From positions 1,984,001 to 2,048,000 of the forward strand of contig JBLWXV010000001.1 in the NCBI GenBank assembly GCA_048267245.1: a DNA stretch of 64,000 bases. Direction: 5' to 3'. The notes below the pieces were generated by a model. It saw only the letters and a program-made list of their open reading frames with translations, was not told the DNA's origin and did not search any database. Of the stretch, positions 24,500 to 32,850 are shown piece after piece. Position 1 is the stretch's first letter; the number at the start of each line of letters is the position of its first letter. Made by a program: the position numbers and the translations under genes. The stretch is from JBLWXV01 sp048267245. GTDB taxonomy: Bacteria; Bdellovibrionota; Bacteriovoracia; Bacteriovoracales; Bacteriovoracaceae.

Positions 24500-25659
24500 A
24501 TATTCTCCTGACACTTTTCGATACTTGCTCTCAAATTCGTTGCCTTCTCAAATAATTTCTCATCATTAATGCGGCCAAGGTGTATCTGTGTTTTTTCAAA
24601 ATTTCTAACTTTGTAGTAAGCATAGGCAAGAGCGTACCTAATCTCCTCTTGTTGAAGGAGTCCGCCCAGAGTCAGTCCTGTTTCAAGGGTGGTTGCCCGC
24701 TCAAAGTCTTCCTGTTCAATATAGAGGGCGAGTCTTTGCTTGAGCTTCTGAGAGTTATCTGAGACCAGTGTATTTAGACTTAGCGCTCTCACAGGGTATC
24801 CTGCTAGGCGGTAGAGCTCACTTGCCTGCTCAGCATTTTTGAGGTTGTCTTCAACCAATTCGTCATAGAGAGTAGCGGCAGCCAAATATGATTTTCCTCG
24901 CACATAGATTCCAGCGAGCTCTTTAGTGAGGGTCGTATTCCCGGGATGAGCGAGCCTTGCCGCTTCTAGAATTATTCTCGCCTCATCTGAGCGCGAGCTA
25001 GCGATGAATAGTCCAGCAAGCGAACTTGCTTCGTGGGCACTAAAATCAATAAAGCTAGGATCTTCCAGGATTGATTCAAGTGCAAATTGATAGAGTCCAA
25101 GTTCAATGAGGTAGCTGTAAAAGAGTCGCTTGAATTCACTTGTCGCCGGATATTTTTGGGCCAATGTAGAAACGAGGTTAAGTGCTTGTTGCTGCTTTTG
25201 AGTCTTCCATAGCGAATTCACTTCAAGAAGGTATATTTTAGGCCTTGATTCTTTGAGAGTGTGAACTTGAGCGAGTTCATTTAGTACACTCTGATAATCC
25301 TCTGTGGCGAAGTAAGCCTGGGATAGATAGGTTCTTAGTTCTTCAATTTTAAGATCATTTTTCTTTAAATCTTTTGAGAAAATACTTTTTGCTTTTTGAA
25401 GCTCTTCGATCGAGTGCTTGAAATTTGATTGAGACAGGGCAAGTAGACCGTTAAGTAGTTCAAAGCGACCAGGCTCTGTCTCTTTTTCATCACTGTTTAT
25501 TTCTGTCAAAACCTTTTTTGCCCTGTCATAGTGCCCATCTTTGATAAGCAGTGCCGCTAACGAGAGGTTTGTTGTGTCTTCTGCCTGGGAATTTATTCCA
25601 CTTAGCCCGAATGTCAGGATTAAAATAAATCGAATGAATGTTTTATTTAAATTATTCAT
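24484..25659 (-). CDS. Periplasmic TPR protein of the TonB locus
   Basis: 391 residues with a signal peptide (FILILTFGLSGINSQAE). The rest is helical with TPR-like repeats: LAALLIKDGHYDRAKKVL, LLNGLLALSQSNFKHSIEEL, LEVNSLWKTQKQQQALNLV, ELAGIYVRGKSYLAAATLYDEL. Proteins of this kind close the DUF3450/ExbB/ExbB/ExbD/TonB operon in many marine proteobacteria, where a TPR protein is needed for TonB2-type function. It lies 12 bases after tonB and overlaps the receptor gene, so it is part of the same transcript. Confidence 0.85.
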   Translation of the reverse strand: MNNLNKTFIRFILILTFGLSGINSQAEDTTNLSLAALLIKDGHYDRAKKVLTEINSDEKETEPGRFELLNGLLALSQSNFKHSIEELQKAKSIFSKDLKKNDLKIEELRTYLSQAYFATEDYQSVLNELAQVHTLKESRPKIYLLEVNSLWKTQKQQQALNLVSTLAQKYPATSEFKRLFYSYLIELGLYQFALESILEDPSFIDFSAHEASSLAGLFIASSRSDEARIILEAARLAHPGNTTLTKELAGIYVRGKSYLAAATLYDELVEDNLKNAEQASELYRLAGYPVRALSLNTLVSDNSQKLKQRLALYIEQEDFERATTLETGLTLGGLLQQEEIRYALAYAYYKVRNFEKTQIHLGRINDEKLFEKATNLRASIEKCQENIWACE

Positions 25660-25671
25660 TTTCCTATTCCG

Positions 25672-26313
25672 TTAATTAAGGTTGAAACTAATTTTTTGTT
25701 TCACCCAAATGCTCACCGATTCACCTTTATAAATTGCGGGATTAAACTTCCACGTTTTAACAGCGGCAATTGCCGCCTCTTCAAATGTTCCTGTGGGCTT
25801 GCTATCAAGTACTTTTACCTGTGCAACTTTCCCCTCCTTACTTACTAATAATGAAAGATCGACAAAACCTGATACTCCAGAGCTTCTGGCCGCACTAGGG
25901 TATTGCAGAGGAGGGCGGTAACTCGCCACGGGTGCTACATCGACAGTATCCTCAGTCATGGCAACATTACTCATATCACCAAGCAGTGACTCCGATAGGG
26001 CACCTAGATCCACTTGAAAGGCCTTAATTCCAAAATTATTACCGGCCAAAAGAGAACTTATGTCCGGGGCCATATTCTTTGGCTTTGATTTTGGTTTTTC
26101 TTTTTTTTGAAGCAATTCTCTCTTTTTTGGGGGCGTCTTATTCTTATTGGCGACGTTGTTAAAGCTAGTCACATGTTTAGAAGCCTCTTCCTTTTTTTCT
26201 AATGGTCGATTCATTACTCCCATAAAGAAAATGACAAAGAGACTCCCAATAATTCCTCCTAGGAATGCCTCTAGATTGCTCTTTTGAATGCTCTTTAGAT
26301 TAGTCGCACGCAT
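25672..26313 (-). CDS. tonB: TonB energy transducer
   Basis: 213 residues. One N-terminal membrane helix (~16-35), a Lys/Pro-rich periplasmic linker (KNKTPPKKRELLQKKEKPK), and a C-terminal TonB domain from ~133: YRPPLQYPSAARSSGVSGFV, ...VKVLDSKPTGTFEEAAIAAVKTWKF. The typical YP is present. It carries proton-motive energy from ExbB/ExbD to the receptor encoded two genes downstream. The start shares one base with the exbD stop (TAATG). Confidence 0.94.
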   Translation of the reverse strand: MRATNLKSIQKSNLEAFLGGIIGSLFVIFFMGVMNRPLEKKEEASKHVTSFNNVANKNKTPPKKRELLQKKEKPKSKPKNMAPDISSLLAGNNFGIKAFQVDLGALSESLLGDMSNVAMTEDTVDVAPVASYRPPLQYPSAARSSGVSGFVDLSLLVSKEGKVAQVKVLDSKPTGTFEEAAIAAVKTWKFNPAIYKGESVSIWVKQKISFNLN

Positions 26314-26717
26314 TAAGGGCCCTCTCCCTCTGTGGCCACACCAATATCACTGGCCCCGGCCATGCGACAGGAGTCGACTATTTCAATTAGTTTTCCACTA
26401 CTCACACCCTTGTCAGTGACCACTAGAATTGGTCTCTTACTGTCTCCAGCAAGTTGATCGCGAATAATACTTTGGACTACCCAGGGTCTTACTTCATTGC
26501 CATCAATATGTATTTTTTCTGTAGCGTCTATGTAGACCTTGATCGACTTGTCACTCGCTGACGTTGCAGAACTTGCCCCTGGCCTTTCAAGCTCGACTTT
26601 CATGTCTTTAACAAAGGTCGTACTGACCATAAAGAAAATGAGTAGAATAAAGACCATGTCAATTAATGGGGAGATATCAATATTTTGAGCTTCACTTGCC
26701 CGACGATTAAGCTTCAC
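26313..26717 (-). CDS. exbD: ExbD/TolR-type proton-channel subunit
   Basis: 134 residues from the GTG at 26717, which has AAAGGA seven bases upstream; this matches usual ExbD length. An upstream ATG in the same frame (26813) would bury ~100 bases in exbB and add a non-ExbD extension, so it is rejected. One N-terminal membrane helix holds the proton-relay Asp20 (ISPLIDMVFILLIFFM). The periplasmic domain follows (ERPGASSATS..., VYIDATEKIHIDG, ILVVTDKGVSSGKLIEIVDSCRMAGASDIGVAT). It overlaps the exbB end by 11 bases. Confidence 0.93.
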   Translation of the reverse strand: MKLNRRASEAQNIDISPLIDMVFILLIFFMVSTTFVKDMKVELERPGASSATSASDKSIKVYIDATEKIHIDGNEVRPWVVQSIIRDQLAGDSKRPILVVTDKGVSSGKLIEIVDSCRMAGASDIGVATEGEGP

Positions 26718-27237
26718 TGAGAGTTCCTTTTGTAAAACAGGCGCGGGCACGGTGTTCGGCACCATCAACTTCGCTGCCAAGCTCTTCTTGCTTTTTATAG
26801 AGGTAGCGCCCAACCAAAAGGCCAGGGATAGCGACGGCCAGACCCATTTGAGTGGTGATTAAGGCCTGAGAAATTCCCCCAGCTATGCCGCCCCCTTGCG
26901 TAAAGAGACTCATGTCTCCAAGGGATTCAAAGGTTTCAATCATTCCCATGACTGTTCCCAAGAGACCCATGAGCGGTGAGGCGGTGACGATGATGTGAAT
27001 GTATGTCTTTGAGCTTATGAGAATGTCTCGCAAGAGACCAATCTCTAGTTCTATTTCGGCATTGGAGTGAAATTTTATGCTGTCAATTTCTCTAATCGCC
27101 TCTTTTAACTCGCCTGAGTAGAGTGTGCGCGAGCGCTTAAAGAGGAGCGCCCACAAAGCGAAGTTCATGAGGAGTAGGGGCCACATCATGATTCCTCCTC
27201 CATCAATTAAATCTTTGAGTGTGCTAAAGAGATTCAT
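26707..27237 (-). CDS. exbB: ExbB/TolQ-type proton-channel subunit (short)
   Basis: 176 residues of the MotA/TolQ/ExbB family, with three membrane helices: an N-terminal one (GGGIMMWPLLLMNFALWALLF), and a pair around VTASPLMGLLGTVMGMIETF and GISQALITTQMGLAVAIPGLL. The latter two are the conserved channel motifs. AGAGGAAG precedes the ATG closely. It starts eight bases after the longer ExbB-family gene. Together with ExbD it forms the inner-membrane motor; two ExbB-type genes side by side is the TonB2/TtpC-style arrangement. Confidence 0.92.
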   Translation of the reverse strand: MNLFSTLKDLIDGGGIMMWPLLLMNFALWALLFKRSRTLYSGELKEAIREIDSIKFHSNAEIELEIGLLRDILISSKTYIHIIVTASPLMGLLGTVMGMIETFESLGDMSLFTQGGGIAGGISQALITTQMGLAVAIPGLLVGRYLYKKQEELGSEVDGAEHRARACFTKGTLSEA

Positions 27238-27245
27238 TTCTTCCT

Positions 27246-28640
27246 CTAGTTTCTTGCCATGGATAGAGAGTTGAGTATTGTGAGTGCTGTTTGCTCCATC
27301 TTTGACTTGATCTTGTCACTCTGAGCTGAGAGCACACTTCCAAGCATTAGCGCCGGGATGGCGACAATAAGACCCATCATCGTAGTGACAAGTGCCTCTG
27401 AAATCCCACTGGAGAGCATCTTCGGGTCACCCGTTCCAAATTCTGTAATGATGTCAAAGGTAGCGATCATGCCGGTTACTGTACCGAGTAGACCTAAGAG
27501 AGGGGCAACCGATGCGGCCACGATAATAAGTGTTCCGAATTTGTCGATAACGGCCCACTCTTTAATCATTTGTTCGCTCGCCATATCTTCAAGAATCCCC
27601 TTATCTGTTTCTTTTGAATTGATGATTACATTCATGAGTCTAGATATCGCACTTTTTGGAGCCGCCTCTGAAGTGAGTAACTCAATGGCCTGAGCGCTTT
27701 CGCCCTTTGAGACAAGTCCTGATACTTCATTAACTAGAGACTCTGAATTTCTACCCGCGCGGTAAATGAGCCAGGCGCGAATAGTCACCATCAAAATTGT
27801 GACAATACCGAGCGCTAGGATTACCCATCCAATTGAGCCACCAGCTTTCATAATGTCTGAAAATGTCTTTCCCTCTTTTTGAGTGACTTCTTTAGTTGAA
27901 CTCTCATGAAGATAGACTTCTAGTGCGGCATGAAAATTCCCAATCTTAAGGGCATTCACATTTTCTCTATTTGTTTCCTTCCATACTTTTAATTCGCCTC
28001 TTCCTGAAGGTGCCAGGAGAAAGGCGCTATCTTTTGTGACTCCAAAACTCGCAGCACGGCCAAGGTTGATGATCTCACCTGAAGTCTTCTCGCCATTCTT
28101 GAGATAAAATGTACCCTCGATTGTTTTTATATTACTTGAGTCTTTAAGGACTTTACTGGCAAGGATAAAGCGGTTTTTAATGCGCTCACTAAGTTCTTGA
28201 GCTGTCTTAAGAGCACTTGAACTAGAAGCGCCACTCAGATTGACTTCGCTCAAGGTTAGCTGCGATCTCTCAAGCATCGTCTCTAGCGCCTCTTTTTCAT
28301 TTCCAAGAGTTTCAAGGTTGCGCTCACTCTCAGTGAGTTTTGCCCCCTGCTTTTCAACTTCTCTGGTTAGTGTGAGATATTTTCTCTCTAACTCCTCTAT
28401 GAGTTTGCTCGACTTCGCAATTTCTGCTTTTGTCGTCTTCTCATAGCGAGTTGCACGCTCGGTGAGCTCTCTTTTTTGTGCATTTAAAAATAGATATTCG
28501 CGCTTATAGGCCTGTGCTAGATCGACCTTTGGGGCGGCTGGAGTGAGCGCTATTGGCGCTTTATCACTCTCTTGCGCGTGCGAAGGTATCTGAATAAGTA
28601 TCTGTAGGCCTAGGAAGCACATAATGAATAATTTATTCAT
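27246..28640 (-). CDS. Long MotA/TolQ/ExbB-family protein with periplasmic coiled coil (TtpC-like)
   Basis: 464 residues. Signal peptide, a coiled coil from ~30 to 150 (ELTERATRYEKTTKAEIAKS..., LETLGNEKEALETMLERS), a small beta region to ~240, then an ExbB domain with TM helices at ~270-293, near TLIIVAASVAPLLGLLGTVTGM and near ALVTTMMGLIVAIPALMLG. This matches TtpC of vibrio TonB2 systems, which is needed together with ordinary ExbB. Start and DUF3450-like stop overlap as ATGA, with GAGGAG upstream. Naming as TtpC-like is by architecture. Confidence 0.9.
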   Translation of the reverse strand: MNKLFIMCFLGLQILIQIPSHAQESDKAPIALTPAAPKVDLAQAYKREYLFLNAQKRELTERATRYEKTTKAEIAKSSKLIEELERKYLTLTREVEKQGAKLTESERNLETLGNEKEALETMLERSQLTLSEVNLSGASSSSALKTAQELSERIKNRFILASKVLKDSSNIKTIEGTFYLKNGEKTSGEIINLGRAASFGVTKDSAFLLAPSGRGELKVWKETNRENVNALKIGNFHAALEVYLHESSTKEVTQKEGKTFSDIMKAGGSIGWVILALGIVTILMVTIRAWLIYRAGRNSESLVNEVSGLVSKGESAQAIELLTSEAAPKSAISRLMNVIINSKETDKGILEDMASEQMIKEWAVIDKFGTLIIVAASVAPLLGLLGTVTGMIATFDIITEFGTGDPKMLSSGISEALVTTMMGLIVAIPALMLGSVLSAQSDKIKSKMEQTALTILNSLSMARN

Positions 28641-29413
28641 GATTTCTGCTCCTCATTATTTTTAGCGATTTTAATAGCAGGGAGTGTAAAGACGCCCATG
28701 CGAATTTGTTTTTTGAGTGAGTCAAAGAGTTCCCCCACGAGTTCTTTATCTTGAGTGCTCGTGAGTGTTTCAAATTGATATTGGTTGCCGATTCTCCTCG
28801 CAATTCCCAGTTTGCCACCCTTTGTTTTGAAGTAGAGGGCAAAGGTTCCAATTTTAATGACGTCTGCCAAGTGCTCACTAGCATCTATTTCAATTGTTTG
28901 CTGATAAATGGCATTTTCTTTTGTTAGGCGCAGCTCATCTTCGACCAATTGCCAAAGGTTTGTGGCCACCTTTATTTCTGACAGCTCGGCTCGTTCAAGC
29001 TTTCCCCTTAATTCGTCGAGGGCCGCGAGACGTTCAGGTTTTTTAAATGGAATACTTTGTTCAATCGACTCTCTGAGGATACCAAAAGAACTTAAGAGTT
29101 CGGGAGTGAGTCCGAGGGCATCAGTATTACTCTCTTTGAGCTTGGTGCTGATATCTTCTTGCGCCCTGGTGATTTCTTTGAGCTTTAATTCCTCTCGCTT
29201 GATATTATTTTCAAGTTCAACGATGGTAAGCCCAAGAGATTTTAGCTTGGTTTCAAAGTCGGCCTTAGTCATCTCTAGTTTAGTCGATACTTCTTCAACG
29301 CTTTCGCGCATTTGAATTACTTTTGAAGCGAGCTCGGCCGTTTGCTCTGATTGTGCATATGTACTAAAGCATAGAAGTAGGGCGATACCTACAGACATTG
29401 CAGTCACTTTCAT
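28637..29413 (-). CDS. DUF3450-like periplasmic coiled-coil protein
   Basis: 258 residues from ATG 29413. A TTG twelve bases further out falls inside the ribosome-binding site GGGAGGAGG and is rejected. A signal peptide (MSVGIALLLCFSTYAQS) leads into a long coiled coil (residues ~25-95) and a mixed C-terminal domain (FALYFKTKGGKLGIARR). The fold and position, first in a run with two ExbB proteins, ExbD, TonB and TPR, match DUF3450 genes of TonB operons. Its exact role is unknown; it may bridge the motor and the wall. Confidence 0.82.
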   Translation of the reverse strand: MKVTAMSVGIALLLCFSTYAQSEQTAELASKVIQMRESVEEVSTKLEMTKADFETKLKSLGLTIVELENNIKREELKLKEITRAQEDISTKLKESNTDALGLTPELLSSFGILRESIEQSIPFKKPERLAALDELRGKLERAELSEIKVATNLWQLVEDELRLTKENAIYQQTIEIDASEHLADVIKIGTFALYFKTKGGKLGIARRIGNQYQFETLTSTQDKELVGELFDSLKKQIRMGVFTLPAIKIAKNNEEQKS

Positions 29414-29434
29414 GCCTCCTCCCAATTAGACATT

Positions 29435-29469
29435 AAAGTATTTTTAAATGGGCCTGATCACTCAGGCCC
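29435..29469 (-). terminator. Hairpin between the beta-helix gene and the TonB operon
   Basis: GGGCCTGA (29450-29457), loop TCAC, TCAGGCCC (29462-29469). On the minus transcript the 8-bp GC-rich stem starts 8 bases past the beta-helix stop and is followed by ATTTAAAAATACTTT. The T-run is broken, so it may end only part of transcription. It lies 22 bases before the operon ribosome-binding site. Confidence 0.65.
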
Positions 29470-29476
29470 CAAAATC

Positions 29477-30778
29477 TTAGTTGCGAGCTGTTGTTGTCCA
29501 GCCTTTTGACCAGTCACTTGAGCTATCTTTGATAGCGCCTGTGAAGTCTACGAAGTCAAAGAAGAGATCAAATGGAGTCTCTCCGCCTTCTAGTGCTGGA
29601 GAAGAAGCCGCTGGAATCCAACCATTGAGTTGAGCTTCTAGAGTTTGGTTGTTAACCCCAGCACTCACGAGTGATTCAACTGTGAAGATGTCGCCTTCTT
29701 CTTCTTTGAAGTTTGTAGCGCAGCTGATGATATTATTTTCAAATACAATTCCATTGCGCTCTAGTTCAGTACTATAGCGATTGGCGTTTTCAAAAGTTTC
29801 TTTATCATCAAGATCAATACAAGCAGACTTAAAGCCTGTGATGATGCTGTTATAAAGAGCTGCACCCGTACCTACGCGAAGGAGAACTCCCTCTCCACCT
29901 TTAGCGGCGCCACCATTGGCCCCAATAAGTGTGAGGTTAGAGAGTGTAGGGTTAGAGCGCGGGTCAGCGTCCATGGGCGACTTGAGGTTATCGGCCTCAA
30001 TGCCATTATTAGCTGCATCGTCATATTGCTCGATCACTACGAATTGGGCCTTACCTCTCCAGCCAGAGGTCCAGTCGAGTGAGTCGTCTTTAGCACCAGT
30101 GATTACAATGTGCTTGATATTAACTGTGCCACCAAAGAATTCCATTCCGTCATCTGCACCCATGTGTGATTGAACGTAGTCTACCTCAGTACCTGCGCCA
30201 ACGCCTTGAAAGGCAATTCCATTAAGTTCGTTATCTGGTGTGATTTCATATCCAGCGAACTCAACTCGTACATACTTAAGTACACCTGAGCTATCTTCAG
30301 TATCATTTCCACCGTAGAGTCCGGTTGAGCCCTCTCCCTGCGCTTCACATAGAGTAGTTGAATCTTTACAGCTATTAATGGGAGCGTTTCCATTAAGAAC
30401 GAGTCCACCCCATTCACCACGCTTGCGCTCAGAAGTTTTAGCTGCAGTGAAGATGATTGGAGCATCTGCGCGTCCAACGGCGTTGATCTTTGAACCGCGT
30501 GTGATAACGAGAAAGTCCGCACCACTTTGGGCCATGATTGTAGTCCCAGCAGCGATATTGAGTGTTGAATTCTCTTTATTGTCATTTCCAATAAAGACAC
30601 CACCTTGAAGAACCCAAATCTTATCTGACGTAAGTGTGAGATCTCTTGTGTATGTTCCTTTAAGGGCACAAGCTTCTTTGTTAAGAATTTGTCCTACGGC
30701 AGTTGTTGCGCTTGGACACGCAGCAAATGCACTCCCAGTAAGGGCGAGACCGAGTGTGAGGCCGGCTAGCATTTTCAT
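29477..30778 (-). CDS. Secreted right-handed beta-helix protein linked to the TonB locus
   Basis: 433 residues with a clean signal peptide (LTLGLALTGSAFA). The body has short beta-helix-like repeats: SDKIWVLQGGVFIGND, LNIAAGTTIMAQSGADFLVI, GRADAPIIFTA, VLKYVRVEFAGYE, VNIKHIVITGAKDDSLDW, SNLTLIGANGG. Six cysteines are spread along the mature chain. Similar proteins sit beside TonB receptors in other bacteria (from memory). It may be an abundant surface or periplasmic partner that binds the receptor substrate. AAGGGG precedes the ATG by eight bases. The hairpin downstream could allow higher expression than of the operon. Confidence 0.8.
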   Translation of the reverse strand: MKMLAGLTLGLALTGSAFAACPSATTAVGQILNKEACALKGTYTRDLTLTSDKIWVLQGGVFIGNDNKENSTLNIAAGTTIMAQSGADFLVITRGSKINAVGRADAPIIFTAAKTSERKRGEWGGLVLNGNAPINSCKDSTTLCEAQGEGSTGLYGGNDTEDSSGVLKYVRVEFAGYEITPDNELNGIAFQGVGAGTEVDYVQSHMGADDGMEFFGGTVNIKHIVITGAKDDSLDWTSGWRGKAQFVVIEQYDDAANNGIEADNLKSPMDADPRSNPTLSNLTLIGANGGAAKGGEGVLLRVGTGAALYNSIITGFKSACIDLDDKETFENANRYSTELERNGIVFENNIISCATNFKEEEGDIFTVESLVSAGVNNQTLEAQLNGWIPAASSPALEGGETPFDLFFDFVDFTGAIKDSSSDWSKGWTTTARN

Positions 30779-30912
30779 AAGGTTTTCCCCTTGAATAAAA
30801 TTAGTGTTGGCCTTCTATCCCTCCGTGAGTGACAAGTGTAAACAGAGTAATAAAATCCTGACACAAGCTTCATCCACCCATAATGAATATTGCTTGAGGC
30901 CAGTAAAAAATA

Positions 30913-31776
30913 TTACTTTTTTGGAATTTGTTGGTTGTTAAATTGGATGCGCTCTTGATCTACTGATGAGCTAATCTTCTGTGTGATTTCACTGATGCGT
31001 TGAATGGACTCTTCAATTTTAATTAAGTTCTTTTCATCTCCCTTTCTGCGGTAGAGAGAAATATTTCCAATTGCGATCTGAAGCGGATTATTAATTTCGT
31101 GATTATAAGTCTTAACCATTTTTTGCGCTGTCTCTAATTGTTCTAGACGCACGCGAATAGCGGCACTCTCTTCAAGCTTGTTATAGGATTTGATTAGGAG
31201 CTTGTTAAGATTCTTTCGATTGAGCTCATACATACTGGCAATAACAGTTGAGAGCGTGAGTCCAACAACGATGACTGTGAGTTGAGTTGTGTCAGTTGAA
31301 GTTTGAGAAATGACCTTTAGGGGCCAATTTGGATAGTAGAGAATGAGTATAAGATGCAGGAGTGTGAGCGAAGTCAGAGCAACGGCCTGCCAGATTCCAA
31401 TAATAACGACGGCAATTGGAGGGAGAAGGGCAAACCACAGAACAACCATGGAATACATTCCCCCTGTGGCCGCGGCCCGAATCGGAAGGATAGTTAACGC
31501 CGCAATAGTGATCAGATAGGCGATAGGGCGATAATTGTGGGTTTTCTTGGCGTAGAGGGCGCTCAGGCAAAAGAGCAGGCTCGCCCCTAGGTTCATATAG
31601 AGAGAGCTGTGTATAAACCCTTCAAAATAGGCCCTAGAAAGAAACATGATTCCCGCAAATATGGCGATCCCATTGGCAAAAGCGATGGTAACCCTTCGTT
31701 TCCACAAGTGATCTAAGTAGCGGTTATATTCTTCCACGGCTCCCCTTCCCAAATAATGACCCCCTTCATAACCCAA
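30913..31776 (-). CDS. Six-helix membrane protein ending in a histidine-kinase DHp domain, no ATPase
   Basis: 287 residues. Six membrane helices (~25-190; e.g. TIAFANGIAIFAGIMFLS, YLITIAALTILPI, SLTLLHLILILYY) form a MASE-like sensor. A short coiled coil then leads to an H-box, KTYNHEINNPLQIAIGNISL, the core of a HisKA dimerisation domain. The frame stops ~45 residues later, where an ATP-binding domain should begin, and none is found downstream. It is therefore either a truncated kinase or a phospho-acceptor acted on in trans. Start and downstream neighbour are unremarkable. Confidence 0.8.
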   Translation of the reverse strand: MGYEGGHYLGRGAVEEYNRYLDHLWKRRVTIAFANGIAIFAGIMFLSRAYFEGFIHSSLYMNLGASLLFCLSALYAKKTHNYRPIAYLITIAALTILPIRAAATGGMYSMVVLWFALLPPIAVVIIGIWQAVALTSLTLLHLILILYYPNWPLKVISQTSTDTTQLTVIVVGLTLSTVIASMYELNRKNLNKLLIKSYNKLEESAAIRVRLEQLETAQKMVKTYNHEINNPLQIAIGNISLYRRKGDEKNLIKIEESIQRISEITQKISSSVDQERIQFNNQQIPKK

Positions 31777-31863
31777 AAGTGATCAAAAGATTGCTTAAAA
31801 TAAATTGAGCCTAGTCTATAAAATTTGTCTAATTCTTTGGCGCAAATTCATAAGTGAGTAATT

Positions 31864-31892
31864 TTGCCATGGTGTGATGCGGTGCATTTAAT
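31864..31892 (+). promoter_or_regulatory. Probable sigma-70-type promoter
   Basis: TTGCCA (31864-31869), 17-base spacer, TTTAAT (31887-31892); each hexamer matches the consensus at five of six positions. It would give a leader of about 30 bases to the glycine-zipper protein start at 31931. Confidence 0.6.
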
Positions 31893-31930
31893 TATCCCCC
31901 ATAATGACTAAAAATAATTTAGGGGGAAAT

Positions 31931-32815
31931 ATGCTTAAATTTAACAAGGTTCTCGTCCTACTTGGAGCGATGCTAAGTTGCGCTGTTGCAAATGCTCTTG
32001 AACTTAGACTTAATTCCAGCATTGAAGTGAAGTCACTCTACCGTGGGGAACTCGTGCATGTGGGCACACTTCCAGGCGCTACGATTGTCTCCATTGATGA
32101 ATACGACAATTTAGGTCCTACTTACTATCAAACTAGAAATGGTGATGTGAGACGCTCGCGCGGTGGTTGGGTTCGCCTTTCACGTGTTGAGAATGCTCAT
32201 ATTTTTGGACGTGGCACTCTTGCTGAGCAAGTGAGTTATGATATTAATCGCAACACCCGCCGTGAAGACTTCTTTGTGTCGGAGCAAGTTTTCGAAATTG
32301 GCAGTCGCATGCGCTCTGAGATTCGCACTGAAGTTGTCCGTCCCCGCCCAGGAACTCGCACAGAGGTCTATGTCGACAATAGCTTTAACTCTTATGATGT
32401 TTGCTACGTTCAGCCACGTCAGCATCTTGTCACTATTAAAGAAGAGCAGGCACGTCGCGGTCGTCGCAACACTGCAATTGGAGTTGGTATTGGCGTTGTC
32501 GGAATTATTCTTGGCGGCTCAAATGACAGAGGGGTTCAAAACCTAGGTACCGCTATGACTATCGGTGGTGCAGTGCTCGCTACAGTTGGTCTCGTTCAGT
32601 GGTCTGACTCACGCTCTGTTGTGACCACTTATGATCAGCGCTGTGATCGCTTCTATACTCGCGACACTGTTGTGCGTGAAGTATATCTCGATGGTAGACG
32701 TTGTCACACTGAGCGCTACTATTCGCGCTCGTGGGATAGAGAAGTGGAGTATTTCCAAACAACTTGTAGTGGTTCGCGCTACTACAGTTTCGAGCGCCAC
32801 TCACAAATTTGGTAA
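31931..32815 (+). CDS. Secreted protein with glycine-zipper segment
   Basis: 294 residues from ATG 31931, which follows AGGGGGA; an ATG 27 bases further upstream in frame lacks a ribosome-binding site. A signal peptide ends at ANA-LE. The N-terminal mature part is SH3-like (SIEVKSLYRGELVHVGTLPG...). A glycine-zipper hydrophobic hairpin, AIGVGIGVVGIILGG and GTAMTIGGAVLATVGLV (~195-245), should insert in or cross a membrane. The C terminus is rich in Arg, Tyr and Cys. No named family is certain. A strong promoter and terminator make it a stand-alone transcript. Confidence 0.75.
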   Translation: MLKFNKVLVLLGAMLSCAVANALELRLNSSIEVKSLYRGELVHVGTLPGATIVSIDEYDNLGPTYYQTRNGDVRRSRGGWVRLSRVENAHIFGRGTLAEQVSYDINRNTRREDFFVSEQVFEIGSRMRSEIRTEVVRPRPGTRTEVYVDNSFNSYDVCYVQPRQHLVTIKEEQARRGRRNTAIGVGIGVVGIILGGSNDRGVQNLGTAMTIGGAVLATVGLVQWSDSRSVVTTYDQRCDRFYTRDTVVREVYLDGRRCHTERYYSRSWDREVEYFQTTCSGSRYYSFERHSQIW

Positions 32816-32850
32816 AAAAAAGGGCCACGAAAGTGGCCCTTATTGTTTTT
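32814..32850. terminator. Bidirectional intrinsic terminator
   Basis: AGGGCCAC (32821-32828), loop GAAA, GTGGCCCT (32833-32840). On the plus strand TTATTGTTTTT follows; on the minus strand a run of eight T follows, from the A-run at 32814-32821. It serves the glycine-zipper gene and the convergent deacetylase gene. Confidence 0.9.

Noticed and set aside
26718..26813. Longer N terminus for ExbD
   Set aside because: It would overlap exbB by over 100 bases and adds sequence foreign to ExbD; GTG 26717 has a clear ribosome-binding site and gives the normal length.
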